NCBI RefSeq assembly: GCF_013377015.1
Contig: NZ_JACABA010000009.1
Location: forward strand, 1-50,671
DNA from: Rhodopseudomonas sp.
GTDB taxonomy: Bacteria; Pseudomonadota; Alphaproteobacteria; Rhizobiales; Xanthobacteraceae
Direction of reading: 5' to 3'
DNA length: 50,671 nucleotides
The first letter of the stretch is position 1; the number at the start of each line of letters is the position of its first letter. Below, in pieces: positions 7,934 through 15,815 of the stretch. The notes beneath the pieces were generated by a model. The model ran no database searches. It was not told where the DNA came from and was given only the letters and a program-made list of their open reading frames with translations. The translations under genes were made by a program, and so were the position numbers.

Positions 7934-10057
7934 TCAGACACTTCCGACGGTCTTCAATCGGGCGCGGGGATGGATTTCCGCCTGCGACAGTACCGTGGTC
8001 TGCGCCCTGAAACGCTCCACCAGCGAGCGCACGAACGGCCGGATCGACGCCGATGTCACCAGCACCGGGGCCTCGCCTTCGCGGGCGGCCTGTTCGAATT
8101 TGTCGCGCACCGTGGTCATGAATTCGGACAGCTTGGACGGCTGCATCGCCAGGCTGCGATCTTCGCCCTGGCCGATGATGGATTCGGCGAATGCTTGCTC
8201 CCATTTCGCCGACAGCGCGATCAGCGGCAGGTAGCCGTTCATCGAGGTGTTTTGCGCGCAGATCTGGCGCGCCAGCCGGGCCCGGACGTGTTCGACGATG
8301 GTCGACGGGTTGCGCGAGATCGCGATCGCGTCGGCCACGCCTTCCAGAATGGTCGAGAGGTCGCGGATCGAGATCCGTTCGGCGAGCAGTAATTGCAGCA
8401 CCCGCTGGATTCCCGACACGGTGATCTGCGCCGGCACGATGTCCTTGACCAGTTCGCCCTGTTCCTTCGGCAGATCCTTCAGCAGCTTCTGGGTTTCGCC
8501 ATAGGACAACAGGTCCGACATGTTGTTCTTCAACAGCTCGGTCAGATGCGTTGACAGCACCGTCGCGGCGTCGACCACGGTGTAGCCCTTCATCGTCGCT
8601 TCTTCCTTCAGGCTGGCGTCGACCCAGGTGGCCGGCAGTCCGAAGGTCGGCTCGATGGTGTGGATGCCGGGCACCGTCACCTGATTGCCGCCGGGGTCCA
8701 TGACCATGAACTGGTTCGGCCAGATCCGGCCCTGGCCGGCGTCGACCTCCTTGATCTTGATGACGTAGGTGTTGGCTTCGAGCTGCACATTGTCGAGGAT
8801 CCGCACCGCCGGCATCACAAAGCCCATCTCGACCGCGAGCGAGCGGCGCAGCGCCTTGATCTGCTCGGTCAGGCGGTCGGTGCCGTCCGGGCCGTTGACC
8901 AGCGGCAGCAGCGCATAGCCAAGCTCGATCTTCAGATCGTCGATCTTTAGCGACGCCGCAATCGGTTCGTCGGCCTCCGCGGCGGCAGCTGCGGCCGCGG
9001 CCGGCGCAGCGGCTGCGGTGGCCGCGGCGGCGGAGGCGATGCCGTTGCGCTTGCCCGCCGATATCGCCAGCGCCGCCGCGCCGCCGCCCAGCATCAGGAA
9101 CGGGATCATCGGAATCCCCGGCAGCATCGCCAGCACCAGCATCACGCCGGCGGACATCCCGAGCGCCTGCGGATAGCCGGACAGCTGCTTCATCAGCGCC
9201 TTGTCGGCGGCGCCGGAGACACCCGCTTTCGACACCAACAGGCCGGCGGCGGTCGAGACGATCAGCGCCGGCACCTGGGTGACGAGGCCGTCGCCGACGG
9301 TCAACAGTGTGTAGGTCCGCGCCGCCTCGGTGAAGCTGAGGCCCTGCTGGGCGACGCCGATGATGATGCCGCCGATCACGTTGATGAACACGACGAGCAG
9401 GCCGGCGATGGCGTCGCCGCGGACGAATTTCGAGGCGCCGTCCATCGCGCCGAAGAAGCCGCTTTCGTCCTCGAGGTCCTTGCGGCGTTTCTTGGCGGTG
9501 GCTTCGTCGATCAGGCCGGCGCCAAGGTCGGCGTCGATCGCCATCTGCTTGCCGGGCATGGCGTCGAGGTGGAACCGCGCCGCGACTTCCGCAATGCGCC
9601 CCGAACCCTTGGTGATGACCACGAAATTCACGATCACCAGGATCGCGAACACGATGATGCCGATGACGAAATTGCCGCCCATCACGAAATTGCCGAACGC
9701 CTCGATGACGTGGCCGGCGGCGGCGGTGCCTTCATGGCCCTTCGACAGGATCAATCGGGTCGAGGCCATGTTCAGCGACAGCCGCAGCATCGTCGAGATC
9801 AGCAGGATGGTCGGAAATGACGAGAATTCCAGCGGCGCCTGGATGAACAGCGCCGTCATCAGGATCAGGATCGACAGGGTGATCGAGATCGCGAGGAACA
9901 GATCCAGCACGATCGAGGGCAGTGGCAGGATCAAGACCACCAGGATGGTCAGCACCCCGAACGCCAGCGCGAGATCGCCGCGCCTCAGGATCTTGCCGAT
10001 TTCGCTCAGGCTGGGAATGCCGTTTCCCGCAACCTGGCCCACAGTCGTATCCGACAT
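7934..10057 (-). CDS. flhA: Flagellar type III export gate protein FlhA
   Basis: The protein has 707 residues. An N-terminal half with about eight membrane helices (from about 30 to 335, including the conserved FHIPEP-type region ARFHLDAMPGKQMAIDADL at 160-178) is joined to a cytoplasmic domain (about 365-707) that docks export substrates and chaperones. The start at 10057 (MSDTTVGQV) was chosen because upstream in-frame codons are Arg/Pro-rich and unlike FlhA. The linker at 341-360 is almost all alanine, which is unusual. A near-consensus CtrA box lies 172 bases upstream. Confidence 0.95.
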   Translation of the reverse strand: MSDTTVGQVAGNGIPSLSEIGKILRRGDLALAFGVLTILVVLILPLPSIVLDLFLAISITLSILILMTALFIQAPLEFSSFPTILLISTMLRLSLNMASTRLILSKGHEGTAAAGHVIEAFGNFVMGGNFVIGIIVFAILVIVNFVVITKGSGRIAEVAARFHLDAMPGKQMAIDADLGAGLIDEATAKKRRKDLEDESGFFGAMDGASKFVRGDAIAGLLVVFINVIGGIIIGVAQQGLSFTEAARTYTLLTVGDGLVTQVPALIVSTAAGLLVSKAGVSGAADKALMKQLSGYPQALGMSAGVMLVLAMLPGIPMIPFLMLGGGAAALAISAGKRNGIASAAAATAAAAPAAAAAAAAEADEPIAASLKIDDLKIELGYALLPLVNGPDGTDRLTEQIKALRRSLAVEMGFVMPAVRILDNVQLEANTYVIKIKEVDAGQGRIWPNQFMVMDPGGNQVTVPGIHTIEPTFGLPATWVDASLKEEATMKGYTVVDAATVLSTHLTELLKNNMSDLLSYGETQKLLKDLPKEQGELVKDIVPAQITVSGIQRVLQLLLAERISIRDLSTILEGVADAIAISRNPSTIVEHVRARLARQICAQNTSMNGYLPLIALSAKWEQAFAESIIGQGEDRSLAMQPSKLSEFMTTVRDKFEQAAREGEAPVLVTSASIRPFVRSLVERFRAQTTVLSQAEIHPRARLKTVGSV

Positions 10058-10228
10058 CGTCGCCGCTTTCCCCCGCGTTTGTCGTTCGCGGGTGCCAAAC
10101 GCCTGCGCGGTGGCCGAACGGCCACCGGCTCGCAACTGAGGCACCGCACTGGCGTCCACGGGCACTCCCCCCGTTTTACGCGGCCGACGACACTCAAAAG
10201 CACTCGGCAAAATTTGCCCAGCTTATGG

Positions 10229-10244
10229 TTAGCAAAGGGTTAAC
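10229..10244. promoter_or_regulatory. Probable CtrA box upstream of flhA
   Basis: TTAG-N7-TTAAC (TTAG at 10229-10232, TTAAC at 10240-10244) differs in one base from TTAA-N7-TTAAC. It lies in the 320-base spacer between divergent flhA and the MFS gene; flhA is the likelier target because early flagellar genes are classic CtrA targets. The rest of the spacer holds no gene, and its end near the MFS start is A-rich. Confidence 0.5.
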
Positions 10245-10377
10245 GAGCGGCGGTGCGGTTGCCGATTGATCCAGCTCCGGGCGGCTTTGGCGTGTCGCCC
10301 TTGACGCCGGCGCCGACGCTGGCGAAATTGGCCCTGGGCGGAAACAAATTCCAAGAAAATCAAAGAAAATAAAATAA

Positions 10378-11583
10378 ATGACCACATTCGTTCTGGATTC
10401 TCGCGCGGCGTGGGGCAGGCTGACCCTCGCTTTGTTGATCGGTTCGATCGGCAGCGTGGGGATGTGGTCGGTGGTGGTGGTGCTGCCGGTGGTGCAGACC
10501 GAATTCGCCGCCAGCCGCGGCGGCGCCTCGCTGGCCTTCACCCTGGCGATGCTCGGATTTGGCCTCGGCGGCGTCGCGACCGGGAAGCTGACCGACCGCT
10601 TCGGCATCGTCACTGCAATCAGCCTTGGCATCGCGGTCGAGGCGCTGGGCTACGTTGGGGCCGGGCTGTCGACCACGCTGTGGCAGTTCACGCTGGTGCA
10701 TTTCGTGATCGGCGCGGGGGCATCGGCGACCTTCGGTCCCTTAATGGCAGAGGCGTCGCACTGGTTCGATCGCTACCGCGGGCTGGCGGTGACGATCGCG
10801 GCGAGCGGAAACTACGTCGGCGGCACGATCTGGCCGCCGCTGGTCAATTGGGGCACGCAGGCGATCGGCTGGCGATCGACCCACCTGGCGATCGGAGCAT
10901 TCTGCGCGGTGACGATGACGGCGGTGGTGCTGCTGCTGCGCGCGCGGATGGGCGGCGAGACCCAGCGCAGCCATGTCAACGCCCCGCCGCCGCGGATCGA
11001 TCTGCAGATCAACACCAATGCGCTGACGGCGCTGCTCTGCGTCGCCGCCATTGCCTGCTGCGTGGCGATGGCGATGCCGCAGGTCCACATCGTCGCCTAT
11101 TGCGGCGACCTCGGCTACGGTGTGGCGCGCGGCGCCGAGATGCTGTCGCTGATGCTGGCTTTCGGAATTGTCAGCCGTATAGGCTCCGGGTTTCTCGCCG
11201 ACCGCATCGGCGGGATCCCGACCTTGCTGATTGGCTCGGTGGCGCAGGGCTTCGCGCTGCTGTTCTATCTATTCTTCGACGGGCTGTCGTCGCTGTACAT
11301 CATCTCGGCGATGTTCGGACTGTTCCAGGGCGGCATCGTGCCGAGCTACGCCATCATTGTGCGCGAGTCGATGCCGGCGCGCGAAGCCGCCACCCGCGTC
11401 GGCATCGTGATCCTGGCGTCGGTGTTCGGGATGTCGTTCGGCGGCTACATCTCCGGCGTGATCTTCGACAGCACCGGCTCCTACGCCGCCGCCTTCGTCA
11501 ACGGCCTGGCCTGGAACGCCGTCAACGTCACGATCATGGTGGGGCTGCTGTTGCGGGCGCGCCGGCGTCTGGCGCTGGCTTGA
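10378..11583 (+). CDS. Major facilitator superfamily transporter
   Basis: This 401-residue protein has twelve predicted membrane helices in two halves, separated by a cytoplasmic loop around 195-215. The MFS motif GKLTDRFG follows helix 2 (about 69-76), and a second copy, GFLADRIGG, occurs in the second half. The general pattern recalls monocarboxylate/oxalate-formate-type carriers, but the substrate cannot be read from the sequence. The ATG is preceded by an A-rich leader (about 10350-10377) with no clear ribosome site, unlike its neighbours. It stands alone between flhA and a tRNA gene. Confidence 0.85.
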   Translation: MTTFVLDSRAAWGRLTLALLIGSIGSVGMWSVVVVLPVVQTEFAASRGGASLAFTLAMLGFGLGGVATGKLTDRFGIVTAISLGIAVEALGYVGAGLSTTLWQFTLVHFVIGAGASATFGPLMAEASHWFDRYRGLAVTIAASGNYVGGTIWPPLVNWGTQAIGWRSTHLAIGAFCAVTMTAVVLLLRARMGGETQRSHVNAPPPRIDLQINTNALTALLCVAAIACCVAMAMPQVHIVAYCGDLGYGVARGAEMLSLMLAFGIVSRIGSGFLADRIGGIPTLLIGSVAQGFALLFYLFFDGLSSLYIISAMFGLFQGGIVPSYAIIVRESMPAREAATRVGIVILASVFGMSFGGYISGVIFDSTGSYAAAFVNGLAWNAVNVTIMVGLLLRARRRLALA

Positions 11584-11718
11584 ATCGTTGAGCCGGGTGC
11601 GTCGATGGTTCTTGCTGGCCTCGCACCAAACGTCGCCGCCGGAACGTATCGATTGCCGTGCCGCGGCTGCCATTGTAAGGGGTGTCGGCACCGTCCGTCG
11701 CTCGCGCGACCAGTGGCG

Positions 11719-11794
11719 GGGCCTGTAGCTCAATGGTTAGAGCCGGCCGCTCATAACGGTCTGGTTGCAGGTTCGAGTCCTGCCGGGCCCACCA
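11719..11794 (+). tRNA. tRNA with CAU anticodon, probably tRNA-Ile2 (lysidine-modified)
   Basis: A complete 76-base cloverleaf with encoded CCA: acceptor stem GGGCCTG / CGGGCCC, D-arm GCTC...GAGC, anticodon stem GGCCG / CGGTC with loop CTCATAA, T-arm GCAGG TTCGAGT CCTGC. The anticodon is CAU. The acceptor stem has consecutive C4-G69 and C5-G68 pairs, the known determinants by which TilS recognises tRNA-Ile2 rather than tRNA-Met. The short D-loop also resembles Ile2. I favour tRNA-Ile(CAU); automatic annotation would often call it Met. Confidence 0.93.
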
Positions 11795-11879
11795 ACTCAT
11801 TCAACTCATCAGCAGCATGGTCGCTAACAAGTCTTGAATTGTCGCATGCGCGGCCGACGACTCTGACGAGACGTCAGCC

Positions 11880-12281
11880 TCAGCCCTTGGGCTCCCGCGC
11901 CAGCCGTTCGAAAATCGCCACCACTTCGGCTTCGGTGGCGCGGTCGACCGCGCCGGCTTTGACGTCGGCCTGGGTCCACATCCAGGAGCGCGCCGGGTCG
12001 TCGCGCATCGCCCAGTCCGGAAACAGCCGCTCGGTCACCTCGCGCCGGCTCAGCAGCCTGACTTCGAGATGGCGATTGTCCTTGGCGATCCGCCGATAGG
12101 CGCCGTCGACGGCGTCCTGCGGCCCCTCCAGCAGTTGCAGATACAGATCGGCGCGGCAGATCAGGGCGCCGGTGATGTCGTCGCGTTCGTTGCAGCGTCG
12201 CGCATCCATCAGGATGGCGTTCAGCATCGCATTGTCGAAGCCGAACGGCCGTGAGGCGTAGATCAACTGGATCATCGGCAT
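11880..12281 (-). CDS. BLUF-domain blue-light sensor protein
   Basis: The protein has 133 residues and is essentially a lone BLUF domain, which binds FAD and responds to blue light. The photocycle residues are at the expected spacing: Y8 (LIYAS), N31, Q49 (LYLQLLEG), and W90 and M92 (DWAM). IAKDNRH (65-71) is the conserved I..D.RH motif. A short helical tail follows (about 108-130). Such short BLUF proteins act through partners; R. palustris PapB, which controls a c-di-GMP phosphodiesterase, is one known example, but no partner gene is adjacent here. The start at 12281 has an AAGGGA ribosome site; two Met codons later is an alternative. Confidence 0.9.
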   Translation of the reverse strand: MPMIQLIYASRPFGFDNAMLNAILMDARRCNERDDITGALICRADLYLQLLEGPQDAVDGAYRRIAKDNRHLEVRLLSRREVTERLFPDWAMRDDPARSWMWTQADVKAGAVDRATEAEVVAIFERLAREPKG

Positions 12282-12418
12282 CGCAACATCCCTTGTGCTG
12301 GATTGGCCTGCGCGCGCAGGCGAGAGGCGGGTGCCAAATCCTCGCATGCGGGCGGCATTGACGCCAATCCAAAGTGAAGCGCGCGGGCGGCGCCGCAGAC
12401 CGGGCCGACCCGATCGGC

Positions 12419-12485
12419 CGCCGGGATCAAGGCGGCCGGCCTGGCCGCGACAGGCGGCGCCTAGCTGGCACAGCCCAGCGGGTCA
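12419..12485 (-). pseudogene. Decayed fragment related to the small secreted protein gene at 13752-14006
   Basis: Read on the minus strand, this stretch encodes LCQLGAACRGQAGR in the frame matching LCKQSAAAYRGQDGR at the end of the protein encoded at 13752-14006. The DNA is also alignable (the CTGGCCGCGA core and the CACAGCC block are shared). An in-frame TGA interrupts it at 12483-12485, and no start or signal sequence is evident upstream. It looks like a remnant of a duplicated gene in the otherwise empty 12282-12652 spacer. Confidence 0.5.
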
Positions 12486-12652
12486 GCCGAGGGCGTAACC
12501 CGCTGCCTGGTCCGGGATTTGCCGATTGACGCGCACGGCCGGTCGCTGCAAGTCCGGTGGCGCGCAGAACGCGGCGATTGGTCGGCAATGCGTCCTATGC
12601 CAAGTTGGTCGACAACGAATCCCTGCCGCCGGACAGAACTGGAGCTTCCTGA

Positions 12653-13648
12653 ATGAAATTGGCAACCCTTCGCCGCGGCGGACGCGACGGCACCCTGGTC
12701 GTGGTCGACCGCGACCTCAAGCGCGCTTTGCCGGTGCCGGAGATCGCCGCGACGCTACAGCGTGCGCTCGATGATTGGGATCGGCTGCACCCAGCGCTCG
12801 AGAAGGTCTCTCGATCGCTGAATGCCGGCGAGGTCGCTGGCGCGCTGCCGTTTGCGAGCCAGGATGTGGCGGCGCCGCTGCCGCGGGCCTATCAATGGTG
12901 CGACGGCTCAGCCTATCTGTCGCACGCCGAACTGGTGCGCAAGGCGCGCAAGGCCGAGATGCCGCAAAGCCTGTATTCCGATCCGCTGGTTTATCAGGGC
13001 GGCTCGGATGTCATGCTCGGCGCCAGGGACGACATCAGGATCGCCGACGAGACCTGGGGCATCGATCTGGAGGCCGAGATCGCGGTGGTGACCGCGGATG
13101 TGCCGATGGGGACGTCGGTGGCCGCGGCCGGGACCTATATTCGGCTGGTGATGCTGGTGAACGACGTCAGCCTGCGCAACCTGATCCCGTCGGAACTGGC
13201 CAAACAGTTCGGCTTCTTTCAATCGAAGCCGCCGACCGCGTTCTCGCCAGTTGCGGTGACGCCCGACGAGTTGGGCGAGGCGTGGGACGGCCGCAAGCTG
13301 TCGCTGCCCCTGATCAGTCATGTCAATGGTCGGCTGCTCGGCAGCCCCAATGCCGGCGTCGACCTCGATTTCGATTTTCCGCAGCTGATCGCCCATGTGA
13401 GCCGCACCCGCCCCCTGGGCGCCGGCGCCATCGTCGGCTCTGGCACCGTCGCCAACCGCGATCCGGCGGCGGGCTCGTCATGCCTCGCCGAGCGCCGCAT
13501 GCTGGAAATCATTGCCGATGGCGAACCGAAGACGCCGTTTCTGGCGTTCGGCGACAGCGTCCGGATCGAGATGCTGGACCAGCAGGGGCATTCGATCTTC
13601 GGCGCGATCGAACAGACGGTGAAGCGCTACGTGCCGCCATCCGCCTGA
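12653..13648 (+). CDS. Fumarylacetoacetate hydrolase family protein
   Basis: The 331-residue protein has a short N-terminal domain (about 1-75) and a FAH-type C-terminal catalytic domain (about 80-325). The metal-binding acidic residues of the family are present: D110, E140 and E142 (LEAEI), and D171 (LVNDVSLRN). The family hydrolyses or decarboxylates beta-diketo acids in aromatic degradation, for example fumarylacetoacetate to fumarate and acetoacetate. True fumarylacetoacetase is longer, and no tyrosine-degradation gene is adjacent, so the substrate is open. Confidence 0.82.
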   Translation: MKLATLRRGGRDGTLVVVDRDLKRALPVPEIAATLQRALDDWDRLHPALEKVSRSLNAGEVAGALPFASQDVAAPLPRAYQWCDGSAYLSHAELVRKARKAEMPQSLYSDPLVYQGGSDVMLGARDDIRIADETWGIDLEAEIAVVTADVPMGTSVAAAGTYIRLVMLVNDVSLRNLIPSELAKQFGFFQSKPPTAFSPVAVTPDELGEAWDGRKLSLPLISHVNGRLLGSPNAGVDLDFDFPQLIAHVSRTRPLGAGAIVGSGTVANRDPAAGSSCLAERRMLEIIADGEPKTPFLAFGDSVRIEMLDQQGHSIFGAIEQTVKRYVPPSA

Positions 13649-13751
13649 GACAACTATACGGCTGGCGCCCGTCCCTGCCGAGATCGCGAGCGATCGCGTC
13701 TCGCCACGGATCGGTGTCGCGTGCCGCTTCGATCGATGCGTCGCGTAGAGA

Positions 13752-14006
13752 TCAGTTGCAGGGATGCGGGCGGCCGTCCTGGCCGCGATAGGCCGCGGCG
13801 CTTTGCTTGCACAGCCTGCTGAGCGGTCCGTCGTAGTAAGCGAAGGTCGCGCCGGGCCAGACCGGCGGGCCGTAATTGTGGGAATAGAGCGATCCGTCAT
13901 GCCGATGGTGCGCGCGCGCGGCATGTTTGTAAGGGCGCGCGACGGCAGGCACCGCCACGGCCAACGACAGAATCGCCACCGCCGCCAACAGCTTGAAATT
14001 TGTCAC
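13752..14006 (-). CDS. Small secreted protein of unknown function
   Basis: The 84-residue reading starts at a GTG with GGAG eight bases upstream and gives a clean signal peptide (about 1-22, ending AVA) followed by a mature part of about 62 residues rich in His, Tyr and Gly, with two cysteines near the end. An ATG five codons earlier (14021) would place the GGAG inside the gene. I do not recognise the family. A decayed relative lies 1.3 kb to the left. Confidence 0.6.
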   Translation of the reverse strand: MTNFKLLAAVAILSLAVAVPAVARPYKHAARAHHRHDGSLYSHNYGPPVWPGATFAYYDGPLSRLCKQSAAAYRGQDGRPHPCN

Positions 14007-14165
14007 GCCTGCTTCTCCCATCGTGCCTCGGCCCTCGGCGAAGTCGCCGGCCAGATTCGTGGCTCGCAAAATAGCAAGATAGGCTCGAGTTTACGAGGTC
14101 GGATTCACCAGCGCTTCAATCATCGGGAACAACTCTGGAGGGCGCCATTAGCAACAGGTGCTGCC

Positions 14166-14354
14166 ATGTTTCTCGTCACGGTCATTCTTGCGATAGCGGC
14201 CGGGGTATTCTATGGAGCCGGCGACAACACCGGGCCTTGGGCCGACCAGATCTGTCGCTACGGCGACGTGTTCTGCCAGCATCCGTCCTGGCTCGGGATC
14301 GCTGCTATGCTATCCCTGATCTGGGCTTTGTTCCTTAAGGTTGATCGTATTTGA
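14166..14354 (+). CDS. Small two-helix membrane protein
   Basis: This 62-residue protein has a hydrophobic N-terminal helix (about 2-15), a polar central loop with two cysteines (C30 and C37, a possible extracytoplasmic disulfide) and a second helix (about 43-57). An AGGTG ribosome site precedes the ATG, which argues for a real gene. The function is unknown and I recognise no named family. Confidence 0.55.
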   Translation: MFLVTVILAIAAGVFYGAGDNTGPWADQICRYGDVFCQHPSWLGIAAMLSLIWALFLKVDRI

Positions 14355-14452
14355 CCGCCGCGGTTCCGCACTCCCGGGGCCATTTGGTGCCGGATTTGAT
14401 TGCTTTACGCGCCTCAACTGACTAAAAGCCCTCATCTGGTAGGAGCGATACG

Positions 14453-14659
14453 ATGGCGCATAATTATGCAATCGACGATGACGTCCGTCACCTGCGACAG
14501 GGGCCTCAGGGCCGTGCCGGGATTCAGCAACCGAGCGTCTATACGATCATCACCTGCCTGCCGATCGAGGCCGACGGCCGACCCCGCTACCGCATCAAGA
14601 GCAAGACCGAAAACGTCGAGCGCGTGGTAACTGAGGACCAGATCAGCCGTTTGGGCTGA
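14453..14659 (+). CDS. Small conserved cytoplasmic protein
   Basis: The 68-residue protein begins MAHNYAIDDDVRHLRQG. It has a central predicted beta strand (VYTIITCLPIEA) and a charged C-terminal half with IKSKTENVERVVTEDQIS. There is no signal peptide or membrane helix. A perfect TAGGAG ribosome site lies eight bases before the ATG. Short proteins of this kind are common in Rhizobiales, with no known function. It overlaps the convergent hydrolase gene by 17 bases at the 3' ends. Confidence 0.7.
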   Translation: MAHNYAIDDDVRHLRQGPQGRAGIQQPSVYTIITCLPIEADGRPRYRIKSKTENVERVVTEDQISRLG

Positions 14660-15668
14660 TTTCCGGCGTTTTTCCGTCAGAGAGCCGCGTCAGCGGCCGA
14701 TCCAGCGACAAATCCTGACAACCGGCGAGGCGCTCGACCTCGGCGGCGATCGCTTCCGCATGGGCGTGATGCGCCATGTGACCGGCGCCCGCCAGCCGCA
14801 GCAGCCGCGCCCGCGGCAGCGCCGCCGCCAGCGCCTCGGCATGGATCGCGGGCGGGACCACCGGATCGGCCTCGCCTGCGACAATCGTGGTCGGAACCGA
14901 GATTGCGCTATAGCGCGGCACATGCGCGATCAATTGGTCCCGCAAACCGGAATATTCCCGCAAACTGGCGGCGAAACGCCCCGGCATCAACGCCAGGCCG
15001 AGTCGGCTGCGCTCCGGATAACCGGGCGGCGGCGTCTCGGGCCGAAAAATCCGGGCCGTTAGTCGCCCGATCATCGCCAGCGACAGCGGTGCCAGCAACG
15101 TATAGGTCATCAATGGCCCGATCAGCACCTCGGCGACGCGCTGGAACCAGGGCAGCCCGCCGGGCCGGGGATGGCTGGTCGGATTGATCAAAACCAGCCC
15201 GGAGACCGCCTCCGGATCGTCCAGCGCGTAACGCAGCGCGATCAGACCGCCGAACGAATGCCCGACCACGATCAGCGGCCCCGTTTCCAGGCTCTGCGCC
15301 AGGCCGCGGATCAACTCCACCTGGTAAGCCGGTGAGGATATGTCGCCGGGGCCGGTGGCGCTGAAACCCTGCCCGGGCCGGTCGGGGATGATGACCCGGA
15401 GCCGCCGCGCCAACCGGTCGCCTAGCGCCGTCCGCATGTCGTCCAGGCACAGATTGGCGCCATGCAACAACAGCACGGCCGGTAGGGCGGTCTCCGATGG
15501 ATTTGCCGCCGCCAGATTGACAACGTGCAGACGGACGCCATCGACCGTGATAAAGATCCCGCGCGGCGGATAACGCGCCTCGAGCACAAGGTTCAGCAGC
15601 CACGACGTCGCAGCCGCGGCGGCCAGGGCGGCCATCAACGCGAAGACGACGAGCAGACCTGTCATCAT
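14643..15668 (-). CDS. Membrane-anchored alpha/beta hydrolase
   Basis: From the ATG at 15668 the protein has 341 residues: a hydrophobic N-terminal helix (about 3-27, anchor or uncleaved signal) and an alpha/beta hydrolase domain (about 60-310). The catalytic triad is visible: Ser in GHSFGG, Asp in GEADPVV and His in GAGHMAHH. The HGAN oxyanion segment is also present. Substrate unknown; the family includes esterases, lipases and haloperoxidase-like enzymes. A TTG start at 15761 would add 31 residues before the helix, less likely for a membrane anchor. Confidence 0.8.
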   Translation of the reverse strand: MMTGLLVVFALMAALAAAAATSWLLNLVLEARYPPRGIFITVDGVRLHVVNLAAANPSETALPAVLLLHGANLCLDDMRTALGDRLARRLRVIIPDRPGQGFSATGPGDISSPAYQVELIRGLAQSLETGPLIVVGHSFGGLIALRYALDDPEAVSGLVLINPTSHPRPGGLPWFQRVAEVLIGPLMTYTLLAPLSLAMIGRLTARIFRPETPPPGYPERSRLGLALMPGRFAASLREYSGLRDQLIAHVPRYSAISVPTTIVAGEADPVVPPAIHAEALAAALPRARLLRLAGAGHMAHHAHAEAIAAEVERLAGCQDLSLDRPLTRLSDGKTPEISPNG

Positions 15669-15815
15669 CGGGATCACCGCGACGTTTTCAGCAGCGAACA
15701 GCTTCCGCCACTCGACCGAAAATGCCGTTGCGCGCCTCGCCGCGCAATTGATCTTTCGCAATGGTGCGGTAGGGCTTCGGGACTAGGCAGCGATTTGCCC
15801 ATTTGATGGATCGTC

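Noticed and set aside
14387-14404. TTGGTGC...TTGAT resembling a sigma-54 promoter
   Set aside because: Only four of six bases match at -24 and the -12 element is TTGAT rather than TTGCA.
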